The notes beneath the pieces are model-generated. The model searched no databases and was not told the origin of the DNA. It saw nothing but the letters and a program-made list of their open reading frames with translations. From Sclerurus mexicanus (Eukaryota; Chordata; Aves; Passeriformes; Furnariidae): a stretch of 64,000 bases of DNA. The stretch spans positions 434,001 through 498,000 of the forward strand of contig VWZF01004021.1 of assembly GCA_013396755.1 (NCBI GenBank), read 5' to 3'. Below, in pieces: positions 55,001 through 59,653 of this stretch. The position numbers and the translations under genes are program-made. Numbering within the stretch: the first letter of the stretch is position 1; each line of letters begins with the position of its first letter.

Positions 55001-55620
55001 TTGCTTCAAACATTTTAATCCAATTATTTTTGGCTAAATTTAACCATACACTTTTAGAGACATGTATTGTACTATTTTAAAAGTGCTTGGTTAATTTTAT
55101 TTGGGATAAAATGCTCACTGCATGGGAATTTGCTGGCTTTTCTCCCAAATCCGTAGCTTTTGGCATCTTGGGAGCTGCATGCTGATAATTTTTGGAGGAT
55201 CTGGGTTTTTCCGTTTTGCAATATGTCTTTATCCTATGATGATCATAGCTCAGACTGCAGAAGCTGTGGCTGCCCCATCCCTGGAGTGTCCAAGGCCAGG
55301 CTGGATGGGGCTTGGAGCAGCCTGGGACAGTGGAAGGTGTCCCTGCCATGGCAGGGGTGGGATGGGATTCTGTAAGGTCCCTTCCAACCCAGACCAGTCT
55401 GTGATTCTGTGGTTGCTTGAGGATTTCATAAGTGATGTGGAATGTGTAGTGATCAGTGATAAAGACAGTGAAAACGCGCTGCTGAGGTGGCGAAGTCGTC
55501 ACAGACCCACGGTGATCACATCACTGGTCTGTGCCCTCTGTGCCCGAGGGGGCACTGGTGGAGTAACTGGCTGCTCTCTTGTCTTGTTTTGCAGAAGATG
55601 AACAGGTGTCAGCAGTTTAA
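1027..55620 (+). CDS. RAPGEF6: RAPGEF6 (PDZ-GEF2), Rap1/Rap2 guanine nucleotide exchange factor, spliced from 23 coding exons
   Basis: The spliced exons give 1,460 residues with all phases consistent. Visible order: acidic N-terminal stretch (about 85-100), degenerate cyclic-nucleotide-binding-like domain (about 135-245), REM/RasGEF_N (about 258-365), PDZ (about 375-468), Ras-association (about 604-690), CDC25 RasGEF (about 710-910), Ser/Pro-rich tail, PPGY and PPDY motifs, C-terminal VSAV. The family loads GTP on Rap1 and Rap2 at membranes and junctions; the RA domain binds active Ras-family GTPases (M-Ras for RAPGEF6). It is RAPGEF6 and not RAPGEF2 because the cNBD reads VMIFEVVEQAGAIILEDG, where RAPGEF2 has diverged residues, and because the tail has VYCVTSPKKDDRYREP. 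Mammalian RAPGEF6 has a longer N-terminus with an additional cNBD-like segment. Those exons are absent here, so this model is the internal-promoter isoform and the full-length form probably begins upstream of the window. Confidence 0.96.
8195..8320 (+). mobile_element. CR1 LINE 3'-end fragment
   Basis: Contains the typical avian CR1 3' sequence: GGCTTGGAGCAGCCTGG, then GGAAGGTGTCCCTGCCCATG, then TCTTTAAGGTCCCTGCC and a degenerate TGTGATATTCC end. It is truncated at its 5' side, as most CR1 copies are. Boundaries are estimated by eye. Confidence 0.88.
13066..13160 (-). mobile_element. CR1 LINE 3'-end fragment
   Basis: Reverse-strand CR1 end: CTATAGAATCAGAATAG, then GTTGGGAGGGACCTTAAAGC and CCCTGCCATGGGCAGGGACA. 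Short and 5'-truncated; boundaries approximate. Confidence 0.85.
15304..15435 (+). CDS. RAPGEF6: RAPGEF6 exon 2: conserved Ser-rich N-terminal segment
   Basis: Acceptor TTTCATTTCCAG, 44 codons in phase 0, residues 19-62. The peptide runs LPADLTKMHL to SSSLSDIYQ and is shared by RAPGEF2 and RAPGEF6. Both the long (upstream) and short (1,027) N-termini should splice into this exon. The donor is GTGACG, with a non-consensus C at position +5. Confidence 0.95.
15436..19904 (+). other. RAPGEF6: Intron 2 (4.5 kb), no supported gene
   Basis: Mostly AT-rich unique sequence, with one CR1-like fragment near 18,960-19,100. No coding signal was recognised on either strand. Confidence 0.7.
18960..19100 (+). 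mobile_element. Diverged CR1 LINE fragment
   Basis: TTTTAGGCTGGAAAAGAG followed by GGGCAGGTTGCCCAGAGAGG and a GCTGTGCTGCCCC tail, resembling the CR1 ORF2 end just before the 3' UTR. It is more diverged than the other copies here; the edges are uncertain. Confidence 0.6.
19905..20088 (+). CDS. RAPGEF6: RAPGEF6 exon 3: acidic segment before the cNBD
   Basis: Acceptor TTTCTTTGCAG, donor GTGAGG, exits in phase 1. Residues 63-124: ATESEMGDVDLTGLPE, then an acidic run of Asp/Glu (about 85-95), then ending KTDDDI. The acidic run followed by DRTSDPLLGRD is characteristic of RAPGEF6. Confidence 0.95.
20886..21022 (+). CDS. RAPGEF6: RAPGEF6 exon 4: start of cyclic-nucleotide-binding-like domain
   Basis: Acceptor TTTGTCCAACAG, donor GTAAGT, exits in phase 0 at residue 169. 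Peptide EQLLEFMHQLPAFANMT onward, including the VMIFEVVEQAGAIILEDG segment that is diagnostic of RAPGEF6 over RAPGEF2. Confidence 0.97.
21215..21300 (+). mobile_element. CR1 LINE 3'-end fragment
   Basis: GGGGGGTTGGAACAAGGTGA, then TCTCTAAGGTTCCTTCCAAC, then CAAACCATTCTGTGATGATT, the terminal repeat-like end of CR1. Located in intron 4 (21,023-21,928). Confidence 0.85.
21929..22087 (+). CDS. RAPGEF6: RAPGEF6 exon 5: cNBD beta-roll and degenerate phosphate-binding cassette
   Basis: Acceptor TTCCTCTAG, 53 codons in phase 0, donor GTGAGA. Residues 170-222: LDSWYVILNGTVEINYPDGK, then CMGNSFGITPSLDKQYM. The loop that would form the phosphate-binding cassette lacks the Glu and the PRAA arginine used by PKA and EPAC to hold cyclic nucleotide. 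This agrees with the family's lack of canonical cAMP binding. Confidence 0.97.
22180..22425 (+). mobile_element. CR1 LINE fragment (end of ORF2)
   Basis: GGGCTGCATCAAAGGAGGTG, then CTCCTGAGACCCTGCCTGGA, then GGACATGGACCTGTTGGAGC and GTTGTGCAGCCTGGAGA. It matches the reverse-transcriptase ORF end of CR1, lies inside the 382 bp intron 5, and stops about 45 bp before the next exon. Confidence 0.88.
22470..22622 (+). CDS. RAPGEF6: RAPGEF6 exon 6: end of cNBD, start of REM linker
   Basis: 51 codons in phase 0, residues 223-273: FVCIAQQDYWRILNHVEKN to RKGHIVIK. The acceptor context (TTGTTGTGTGGGGACAG) is pyrimidine-poor. Donor GTGAGT. Confidence 0.97.
23147..23311 (+). CDS. RAPGEF6: RAPGEF6 exon 7: RasGEF N-terminal (REM) domain
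   Basis: Acceptor TTACTTTTTTAAG, 55 codons, residues 274-328: ATPERLIMHLIEEHSIVDPT, then IEDFLLTYRTFLTSPLEVGN. The FLLTYRTF motif is the hallmark of REM domains, which stabilise the catalytic helical hairpin. The donor is a weak GTTGGT. Confidence 0.97.
23651..23695. repeat. 45 bp intronic duplicate, copy 1
   Basis: GTTTAGTACATGCAGAAGGA onward is identical over 45 bp to 27,189-27,233, two introns away. Weaker similarity continues on both sides. It is probably part of an unclassified dispersed repeat or an old local duplication. Confidence 0.75.
24112..24151. repeat. GATA/GACA plus CA simple repeat
   Basis: CAGATAGATAGATGGACAGA followed by CAGATACACACACACAC, a short compound microsatellite about 20 bp before the exon 8 acceptor at 24,172. 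Confidence 0.8.
24173..24280 (+). CDS. RAPGEF6: RAPGEF6 exon 8: REM domain, second part
   Basis: Acceptor TTTTGTTTTTACAG, 36 codons, residues 329-364: [20 protein letters not shown], then AMTRFLEEFEKNLEDT. The sequence is nearly invariant in the PDZ-GEF family. Donor GTAGGA. Confidence 0.97.
24626..24829 (+). CDS. RAPGEF6: RAPGEF6 exon 9: PDZ domain, first part
   Basis: Acceptor GTGTTACAG, 68 codons, residues 365-432. Contains KMKGHLRLLNIACAAKAKW, then the PDZ carboxylate-binding loop as KGFGIFV and the helix start KAAEAGLKRGDQ. Donor GTAAAA. Confidence 0.97.
25010..25185. repeat. AT-rich low-complexity tract
   Basis: Dense imperfect TTTAAAT, AATAAAT and TTATATTTA units in intron 9 (24,830-25,662). 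No tandem unit is clean enough to define a period. Confidence 0.65.
25663..25771 (+). CDS. RAPGEF6: RAPGEF6 exon 10: PDZ domain, second part
   Basis: Acceptor TTCTTCTTAAAG, exits in phase 1 after residue 468. Peptide IMEVNGQNFENITFVKALEI, then LRNNTHLSITVKTNIF, the last helix and strand of the PDZ fold. Donor GTGAGT. Confidence 0.97.
25772..27496 (+). other. RAPGEF6: Intron 10 (1.7 kb)
   Basis: Unique AT-rich sequence, apart from the second copy of a 45 bp duplicate at 27,189-27,233. No CR1 and no supported exon were found. A 144-codon frame on the minus strand (25,647-26,081) partly shadows exon 10 and has no recognised family. Confidence 0.7.
27189..27233. repeat. 45 bp intronic duplicate, copy 2
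   Basis: Identical over 45 bp to 23,651-23,695, in the same orientation. The following GTGTTAGGAAAAAC resembles ACGTTAGTAAAAAA after copy 1, so the homologous segment is somewhat longer than the identical core. Confidence 0.75.
27497..27740 (+). CDS. RAPGEF6: RAPGEF6 exon 11: linker between PDZ and RA domains
   Basis: Acceptor CTTCTCTTCCAG, enters in phase 1 and exits in phase 2, residues 469-550. Peptide VFKELLCRIGQEKNG, then IPKIAEKKNNRYSIPD and a basic GGRNRIRKILDKTRFSILPP segment shared with RAPGEF2. Likely disordered and phospho-regulated (inference). Confidence 0.96.
27797..28055 (-). mobile_element. CR1 LINE 3'-end fragment
   Basis: Reverse-strand CR1: CAGAATGGTTTGGGTTGGAA, then CCTGCCATGGGCAGGGACAC, then TTGCTCCAAGCCCCGTCCAA, ending in TCTCTAATATCTAATCTAAG. 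It makes up nearly half of intron 11 (27,741-28,321). Confidence 0.92.
28322..28479 (+). CDS. RAPGEF6: RAPGEF6 exon 12: Ser-rich linker
   Basis: Acceptor GCTCCTTTGCAG, phases 2 in and 1 out, residues 550-603. Peptide SDGSVSQSQDDSIVGTRQ, then SLAIMPIPGTLSSSSPDLL, ending DFSNPS. Highly conserved with mammalian RAPGEF6. Donor GTAAAA. Confidence 0.96.
29352..29455 (-). mobile_element. CR1 LINE 3'-end fragment
   Basis: GTGGTTTGGGTTGGCAGGGC, then CCCTGCCATGGGCAGGGACA. Short, diverged reverse-strand CR1 end, lying about 150 bp before the candidate microexon. Confidence 0.8.
29609..29623 (+). CDS. RAPGEF6: RAPGEF6 candidate 15-nt microexon (alternative)
   Basis: A long pyrimidine tract, CTCCTGCCTGCAG, then CTGTTGGGTTTTACT, then the strong donor GTAAGT. 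Exon 12 leaves in phase 1 and exon 13 enters in the same phase. Inclusion therefore changes NPS-D-IPDQ to NPS-AVGFYY-IPDQ without a frameshift, a net gain of five residues just before the RA domain. Two TGC motifs lie within 9 bases of the acceptor, as in SRRM4-regulated neural microexons. Not proven expressed. Confidence 0.6.
31366..31665 (-). mobile_element. CR1 LINE 3'-end fragment
   Basis: CATGGTTTGGGTTGGAAGGA, then CCCTGCCATGGGTGGGGACA, then TCCAAGCCCTGTCCAACCTG, continuing to AATATCCAATCTAAACCTGC. About 300 bp long, ending some 50 bp before exon 13. Confidence 0.92.
31715..31955 (+). CDS. RAPGEF6: RAPGEF6 exon 13: Ras-association (RA) domain
   Basis: Acceptor CTTCTTTTAG, phases 1 in and 2 out, residues 603-683. 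The whole ubiquitin-like RA fold: IPDQVIRVFKADQQSCYIII, then SKDTTAKEVVSHAVHEF, then RRLPDQFSKLADRIQLNGR. Established role: binds GTP-loaded Ras-family proteins (M-Ras for RAPGEF6) and draws the exchange factor to the membrane. The exon is GC-rich, unlike its introns. Donor GTAAGT. Confidence 0.97.
31956..33018 (+). other. RAPGEF6: Intron 13 (1.1 kb)
   Basis: Contains one short CR1-like stretch near 32,001; otherwise unique AT-rich sequence. Confidence 0.7.
32001..32060 (-). mobile_element. Short diverged CR1-like fragment
   Basis: ACATCACAGGGTCCTTAGGG, then TTGGCAGAGACCCCCAGGAT and CGTCGCGTCC, resembling the reverse-strand end of an older CR1 subfamily. Very short, so the call is tentative. 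Confidence 0.5.
33019..33402 (+). CDS. RAPGEF6: RAPGEF6 exon 14: start of CDC25 catalytic domain
   Basis: Acceptor TTATCCTTCAG, phases 2 in and 2 out, residues 683-811. Begins [20 protein letters not shown], then the RasGEF core LLQLSTIEVATQLSMRDFEL and FRNIEPTEYIDDLYKL, ending HFIKIALHCRECKNFNSM. These are the conserved blocks of the Rap exchange domain. The largest exon of the N-terminal half. Confidence 0.97.
33403..35578 (+). other. RAPGEF6: Intron 14 (2.2 kb)
   Basis: Contains a 15-base A run at about 34,345-34,359 and a minus-strand CR1 fragment near 35,000. No supported exon. Confidence 0.7.
34978..35195 (-). mobile_element. CR1 LINE 3'-end fragment
   Basis: AGTCACAGAATCAGAACCAC, then GAGGTGGAAGGGACCTTAAA, then TTGCTCCAAGCCCCGTCCAG, ending AGAATTTCTTCCTAAAGT. 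Confidence 0.9.
35579..35790 (+). CDS. RAPGEF6: RAPGEF6 exon 15: CDC25 catalytic core
   Basis: Acceptor TTCCTGCCTTGCAG, phases 2 in and 1 out, residues 811-882. Peptide SGLNLAPVARLRGTWEKL, then FDPSRNMAKYRNIL and the signature IPLFPVVKKDITFLHEGN that contacts the Rap switch region in this enzyme class. Donor GTAATG. Confidence 0.97.
36613..36736 (+). CDS. RAPGEF6: RAPGEF6 exon 16: end of CDC25 domain
   Basis: Acceptor TCAATGGTGCAG, phases 1 in and 2 out, residues 882-923: [20 protein letters not shown], then EIRQVVRMTSANMDPAVM, ending FRQR. The last two bases (AG) join either exon 17 or the 24-nt microexon at 39,109. Confidence 0.97.
37912..38034 (+). mobile_element. CR1 LINE 3'-end fragment
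   Basis: AGCCAGCCTGGATGGGGCTC, then GCGCCCTGGTCTAGTGGGTG, then TCTAAGGCCCCTTCCAGCCC and AGTCTGTGATTCTGTGG. Confidence 0.9.
39109..39132 (+). CDS. RAPGEF6: RAPGEF6 24-nt microexon (alternative)
   Basis: Acceptor CTCTTGCTTACAG, exon GAAGAAGAGGTGGAGAAG plus TTTGG, donor GTAAGT. It fits phase 2 on both sides and inserts KKRWRSLG between FRQR and SLSQGS. The paralogue RAPGEF2 carries the near-identical RKKKWRSLGSLSQG at this point, which strongly supports a real exon. TGC motifs at 39,059, 39,079 and 39,100 fit an SRRM4-type neural microexon. The added basic/aromatic patch lies directly after the catalytic domain. Confidence 0.85.
41190..41460 (-). mobile_element. Older CR1 LINE fragment
   Basis: ACAGAGTCATTAAGGTTGGA, then CCAGCACCACCACCACATTC, then TTTCCTAATATCCAACTGAA and CTTCCTCTTGCACAACTGGA. 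Reverse strand. It belongs to a different CR1 subfamily from the other copies and is more diverged. Confidence 0.85.
41724..41944 (+). CDS. RAPGEF6: RAPGEF6 exon 17: post-catalytic basic/helical segment
   Basis: Acceptor TCTTGTCTTTTGCAG, phases 2 in and 1 out, residues 923-997. Peptide SLSQGSTNSNMLDVQGGAHK, then KRARRSSLLNAKKLYED and AQMARKVKQYLSNLNVETDE. KRARRSS is a basophilic kinase-type site (inference). Donor GTAAGT. Confidence 0.97.
41945..43991 (+). other. RAPGEF6: Intron 17 (2.0 kb)
   Basis: Unique sequence on both strands; no repeat family or extra exon recognised. Confidence 0.65.
43992..44183 (+). CDS. RAPGEF6: RAPGEF6 exon 18: basic tail segment
   Basis: Acceptor TTTTCCCTAACAG, phases 1 in and 1 out, residues 997-1061: LTKNLSERRGGKSSEMSPVP, then VPTVNLYPSRKKGLTKDH. 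Conserved as a block with mammalian RAPGEF6; predicted disordered. Donor GTGAGT. Confidence 0.95.
44604..44738 (+). CDS. RAPGEF6: RAPGEF6 exon 19: Ser/Pro-rich segment
   Basis: Acceptor GGTTTTCATAG, phases 1 in and 1 out, residues 1061-1106: STGSPQKSLSLSEEVSSKK, then MASSLHSSPPASPQGSPRK. Several SP sites suggest proline-directed phosphorylation. The last base joins either 46,115 (alternative) or 48,228 (standard). Donor GTACGT. Confidence 0.95.
44739..48227 (+). other. RAPGEF6: Intron 19 (3.5 kb), contains an alternative exon
   Basis: Apart from the alternative exon at 46,115-46,581 this is unique sequence, with no CR1 recognised. Confidence 0.65.
46115..46581 (+). CDS. RAPGEF6: RAPGEF6 alternative exon: new C-terminus, or 114-nt cassette
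   Basis: Acceptor CCTTTGTTGTAG fits the phase left by exon 19 (G|TT). Read to its end it adds 155 residues and stops at TGA 46,579-46,581, giving a 1,260-residue isoform. Peptide VGNTQRSDNCSQMNLSGSSS, then ASETSNKTSGQRSYGIG, then a charged Arg/Glu/Lys-rich part ending SRRRRKTL. That form would lack both PY motifs and the VSAV PDZ ligand. An internal donor at 46,229 (GTGGGG, weak) would instead give a 114-nt in-frame cassette joining exon 20. Mammalian RAPGEF6 also has C-terminal variants; I cannot confirm which matches. Confidence 0.72.
48228..48453 (+). CDS. RAPGEF6: RAPGEF6 exon 20: Ser-rich tail
   Basis: Acceptor TCTTCTCTCCTCAG, phases 1 in and 2 out, residues 1106-1181: GYALIPSTKSDNFSDSSHSE, then ISSRSSIVSNCSVDSMSAAL. 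Nearly identical to mammalian RAPGEF6; related in RAPGEF2. Donor GTAAGG. Confidence 0.97.
48454..50248 (+). other. RAPGEF6: Intron 20 (1.8 kb)
   Basis: One minus-strand CR1 fragment near 49,091; otherwise unique. A 23-nt exon-like stretch near 50,143-50,165 would shift the frame and is not called. Confidence 0.65.
49091..49245 (-). mobile_element. CR1 LINE 3'-end fragment
   Basis: ACAGAGTCATGGAATGGTTT, then GGGACCTTGAAGATCACCTA, then CTGCTCCAAGCCCTGTCCAA. Confidence 0.9.
50249..50760 (+). CDS. RAPGEF6: RAPGEF6 exon 21: largest tail exon
   Basis: Acceptor TTTTCAAATGTAG, phases 2 in and 1 out, residues 1181-1352. Contains EEISHEHITVEAADSGRGSW, then TSCSSSSHDNFQNIPNQKSW, DTYETNYGTIKRRGLE and KTVTSSTEKGLI. 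The AADSGRGSWTSCSS block is shared with RAPGEF2. Donor GTAAGC. It also opens a 266-codon frame on the minus strand, which is a shadow. Confidence 0.97.
50761..53570 (+). other. RAPGEF6: Intron 21 (2.8 kb)
   Basis: Unique sequence. No CR1, simple repeat or supported exon seen. Confidence 0.65.
53571..53873 (+). CDS. RAPGEF6: RAPGEF6 exon 22: PY-motif exon
   Basis: Acceptor ATTTCTTGTGCCAG, phases 1 in and 1 out, residues 1352-1453. Peptide VYCVTSPKKDDRYREPPPTP, then PPGYLG and later LKPPDYSVAVQRSK. PPGY and PPDY are PPxY motifs that bind WW domains; in the paralogue RAPGEF2 they recruit NEDD4 for ubiquitination. Donor GTATGT. Confidence 0.97.
53991..54054. repeat. Short imperfect tandem repeat
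   Basis: Three diverged units built on GCATRGCTGTGT, spaced about 18-20 bp, then GCATGTATATACATG. A (TA)n stretch follows near 54,127-54,141. Confidence 0.6.
55250..55412 (+). mobile_element. CR1 LINE 3'-end fragment
   Basis: AGAAGCTGTGGCTGCCCCAT, then GGAAGGTGTCCCTGCCATGG, then TGTAAGGTCCCTTCCAACCC, ending AGTCTGTGATTCTGTGG. Sits about 180 bp before the last exon. Confidence 0.92.
55595..55620 (+). CDS. RAPGEF6: RAPGEF6 last coding exon: C-terminal PDZ ligand
   Basis: Acceptor TTGTCTTGTTTTGCAG, enters in phase 1 with eight residues EDEQVSAV and TAA at 55,618-55,620. The C-terminal VSAV is a class I PDZ ligand (Ser at position -2, Val at 0). It is identical to the ends of mammalian RAPGEF2 and RAPGEF6, where it binds PDZ scaffolds such as MAGI proteins. 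Confidence 0.97.
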
Positions 55621-56184
55621 GCGTGGGCTGTTCCTGTAAAGCGCTCACAACCCAAGGGATGTGGGAGAAGGACCTCCTGGTTCTGTTAGCGACCGCTAAC
55701 AACTTGCTGCTACTGACCTCAGACCTTGGCCTGTCCTGGACCTGACGGAACAGGCTGGATCCACCTCTCTACACCTTCCTTCACTCTGCCACCGCCTCAG
55801 CAAGCTACTTCTGCCTGTGAAACGGAAAATCCTGTTCAAGGAGTGTGCTGACTGCCTGGGTACCAGCACTGGCGCCAGAGATGAGCTTCGTGCACTGGGG
55901 AGGAGCAGTTGGCACCACCACTTGAAACTCGAGCATTCTTCTGTACGATACCATGTAACCCTCTGGTAGTTCCCGTTGTCCTTATTTTCTACATGACCGT
56001 CTGAAATCAAGAGTGTTATTTTATGGACTTCAAAGAAAAGTTATATCAAAATGTCAGCAAAAGCGAAGGACGTTGCTGAAGTATCTGAAAATAATTTATT
56101 AATTTAATTTTTTTTAATGGGAGTTTCCTTTATTTCTGTTGGGAGTGCTCTGGTTGGCTAATATAAATGTTTAGTCAATGTGAC

Positions 56185-56226
56185 AATAAATTAGCTACAC
56201 ATCAACTGTTGTGCTCTCAAAATAAA
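56185..56226 (+). promoter_or_regulatory. RAPGEF6: Proximal polyadenylation signals
   Basis: AATAAA at 56,185-56,190 and again at 56,221-56,226, about 570-600 bp after the stop codon. Confidence 0.65.
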
Positions 56227-57005
56227 CACAGAAAATTAGAAGGGGGCCATTCCAGGTGCAGAAATCTATGAATTTTAGAGTGGGTTTGGATTTAATGTAA
56301 GTAGAGCCCAAAGCCCTGCAGAGCAGCGGGTGCCAGGCCCTGCTCCCCTCCCACATGGACACAGCAGAAACCTACTGCCCTCCAAGGATTTCGGGAGTGT
56401 TTTTAGCTGCCAGCCAACTAAGGCAATAGTTGGTGCCCTCCTCCCCTGTTAAGGAAGGTTTGAAATGTGGAAGCCGCGGCTCGTGGGGAGCGTCTGGGGG
56501 GTCTGAAGCTTTCCCAGAAGAGCTTTAACCAGGTTTTGCCCTGCAGAGTTCAACATGCAAAGTGTGTTCTGAAAACCCAAACTCCAGCTGTGTGTTGTGG
56601 GTTTTAAGATCATCCCACGCGTCCTGGCCTTTGCCCAGAGCTGCACAGGATTTAGGTGCAAAGGTTATCCTCGAGAAAAATAGTGAAAGAATTACTGCAA
56701 TTCACAGGAAAATTTGTGAAACTCGATATTGAACAACATAAGAGCATAATGCATTTTATGATGGGCTAGAAAACCCTGCGGTGTTCATCTGGAAACTGCA
56801 GATGATCTCAAACCATTTTGTTTTAAATCCTGCTGTTGTTGATGTCAATGGGAGTCTTGACTTACAGCCAGCCAGTGTTAACCCATGATCCTCTAGTTTG
56901 ACTGTGGTCAAACAAATTGCTTCTTTGATTTTGCTTTTAGCCAGCCAGAGTGCAGAGGGGTAGAACTGGAAATACCTGCAGGCTTCTTTCTCCTTCCTTT
57001 CTTTT

Positions 57006-57006
<1 letters not shown>

Positions 57007-57076
<70 letters not shown>
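57007..57076. repeat. (CTTT)n microsatellite
   Basis: About 17.5 perfect CTTT units with an imperfect pyrimidine lead-in from about 56,985. On the minus strand it produces a spurious Lys/Glu/Arg repeat frame. Confidence 0.98.
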
Positions 57077-57689
57077 GCACATGACACCCCATTCTAGTGT
57101 TAAAATCAGACATGAATGTGTGAATATGTATTTAAACATTTAATTGTAAATCTTTGTTGTGATGTTTACAGCCTAAGCTAGAAAGATGATGTTTGTCATT
57201 TTTACAGTGCCTCAAAACTGATTTCTATATCCATAGTTGTGAAGAGCTTTAAGGGTTTGGGTTTTTTTTACCTGTATGTGTGCAGGGGTGCAAGGTGAAT
57301 GCAACATTTTTGGAAAATGCCACAAGTACCAAAAACAACCCAAAGCCTTTGATATGCTTCCCCCACAGCAGCTTGGGGCTGATGCAGCCAGGTGGGTGCG
57401 TGTGACCCAGCCTGTGTCTGCATGTGGAGCAGTGCCAGGTCCAACATCACCTGTCCGGAGTGCAATTGGGAAGGTGTAAATGAACAGTCATGCTGAGGAG
57501 GGGATGCCTAATTTATTAGTAATTGGTTGGCTGTATGAATTTTTGGCACAAGTATCTGAGAAGCAAATGGTTGGAAAAAAATATATGAAAATAGCATAAT
57601 AAATGCATTTTGCGTTTTTGAGGCCTTAATGAATATAATGAACCTGCACAGGCCTTAATGACTACAGATTAATGCAAGTGTCAAAGAGT

Positions 57690-58255
57690 GCAGGGCAGAG
57701 CCAGTTTGAGCCCGTGGAATATTGCTAATAGAGCTGTTCAGCTGCTGTTCCTGTGGGATGTGAATCCAGGTCCTGGCCATCCCACCATCAGCTGGAGCTT
57801 CTCCTGGACCTCTGCATGGCAACCAGAGGCTCCGTGCCATGCCAGGTCCCTCGGGGCACACGGGCCCGTGGCCTCGGGGCCGGGCTGCGGCTCCTGGTGG
57901 CCCCTGGGACAGCGGCGGGAGGGCTGGGGCTCCCTGGGGTGGCTTCCTCTGCCCCCGGCCCCACAGTGCTGCCTGTGAGGACACGGGGAGCGGGGTGGGC
58001 TCCCTGGGCACGGGGGCAGCCCCCTCTGCCCCGCGGGGTTGGCGTGAGAGCCTCGCCGGTCACCTCGCCCTGGGAGCCGGCGCACCCGGTGTACATGAGT
58101 GGTGTGCCAAGGATGGACGGAGGAGCTGCTCCTGCTTCTCCTGCCTCGCACCGCGTGGCGTCTGCGCTGCTCCTTGCTGGGTGCTCCCTTGGTTCCTTTG
58201 TTCTGAACTCCACCGATCACATTGATCGGGGCCGAGGGCCAAATGTAGTGTGACT
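57690..58255. other. GC- and CpG-rich patch
   Basis: The interval is much richer in G+C and CpG than its surroundings. Long overlapping open frames exist on both strands (166 codons at 57,753 on plus, 160 codons at 57,738 on minus), as expected when stop codons are rare. No family is recognised in any frame. Confidence 0.6.
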
Positions 58256-58869
58256 GCTGTGGGTTTGAAGAGACATTATCCCTTTTTCTGGTAGTTCAGG
58301 CAGAAGGAAGGTGGTGGTTAGTGCCCGCTGTACCCTGCATTATTGGTGTCTCCTGGATCCTGGTACCTCTGCCGGGTTCCTCTAATCGGGCTCTGATGTC
58401 CGTGAGGTGTTAAGGTGCCTCACGTCCTGTTCTTCCACTGCCACCCCTGGGTTTCCTCTCTTCCTGCTCCTGGTTTGCTCCGGACTTGTGAGTAAAAAGG
58501 GCATTTCAGCTTTCTGTGATTTAAGCACACTGTATTTCATCATAAATCTTAAATTTCCATCTAACTCCTGGGAAAGCACTGTGGTTTGGTAGAACGGATT
58601 TGGCCTGTCGAGTTGCAGAAAAGGGTAACATGAGATCACTGAGCCTCTGAGCACGAGGTTGATCAACCAGATCTATGAGAGAATGAAAAGGCAATGGCTG
58701 TGGATGTTTGCAGTTCACGTTTCTTGCAATGTGGACAAATTTTGAGTGCTTGCCAGCAACAGCTCCCTCCTTCCTGTCTCCTTCCTTTTGCCTTTGCTCC
58801 ACAGGTGCAGCCTCACCATCAGTCCCATCTGCGGTCTTGGGTACCACGATAGGAAAAAGACATTAAGTT

Positions 58870-58939
58870 ATTGGGGAGCATCCAGAGGAGGCCACCAGGA
58901 TGGGGAAGGGACTGCAGGGGAAGCATGTGAGGAGCAGCT
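58870..58939 (+). mobile_element. CR1 LINE fragment cut by an N
   Basis: TTGGGGAGCATCCAGAGGAG then GCCACCAGGATGGGGAAGGG resembles the CR1 ORF2 end. The match is lost at the single N at 58,940. Confidence 0.65.
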
Positions 58940-58940
58940 N
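58940..58940. other. Single undetermined base (N), possible contig join
   Basis: One of only two Ns in the window. It falls inside a CR1 fragment and the sequence after it does not continue the CR1 consensus. Confidence 0.9.
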
Positions 58941-59653
58941 GCTCTGGGGTCGGGGTGAGTGGTGCTCCCCTGGGAGGTGGGAGAGCCCCTCGCTGGGGTG
59001 GGCTGGGTGTGCCAGGGCTGGACCTGCCAGTGCCACTCCCAGAAGAGCCTGTGGGGCACCTGGGCTGTTGCAGAACCTCTTTCATCACCCCCCAAGTCAT
59101 TTTATCACAGACAACAGTAGAAATACGACCATGTAATTTAAGTTTTTATAAAACATTCAAAGTTTTAAAGGATAAACTTCCCACTGCCTTTGCAAAAAGA
59201 GAAAAAAAAAGGGATACTCTCTCTTTAGAAAAGCTTTACACATTATATTTTAGAACGCTTGTATAGAAGGTAATCTACCTTGAGTTCCCAACCCAGCTTT
59301 TGCTTCTGTTGTGCTTTTTATTGTTTCATCTTTATTTTTGATATTCCTGGAATGCAGTTTAGCTTGGTATTAATTAAATTCTAAATATGTGAGCATATTG
59401 GCAAAACTGCACAGATGTAATGATATTCCAATAGCAATTGTACTGCACAAGTCAGTGATTGTAAAGTATTCTGTAACAAGCAATGTTTGTCTCCTATTTT
59501 TTGATACCTCTTACACTTATGTCTTTTAGAAAGACAGTGCCTCTGTATGCTTTTTGTATTTTTACTGAGTGATTGTAAATATTTGTTATATTTTTGGTTA
59601 AGAGAATGTTTAAAAGTACTGTTTATTATCCAATCTATTAATATGTTGGAATC

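Larger units (their letters stand above)
53874..55594 (+). other. RAPGEF6: Intron 22 (1.7 kb)
   Basis: Holds the imperfect tandem repeat at 53,991, a short TA run, and a plus-strand CR1 fragment at 55,250-55,412. Otherwise unique. Confidence 0.65.

Noticed and set aside
56756..57139. Minus-strand frame with a KKERKKERK-type repeat
   Set aside because: Generated by the CTTT microsatellite.
57738..58253. 160- and 166-codon frames on opposite strands
   Set aside because: Overlapping frames on both strands of a GC-rich patch, with no family match; best explained by scarcity of stop codons.
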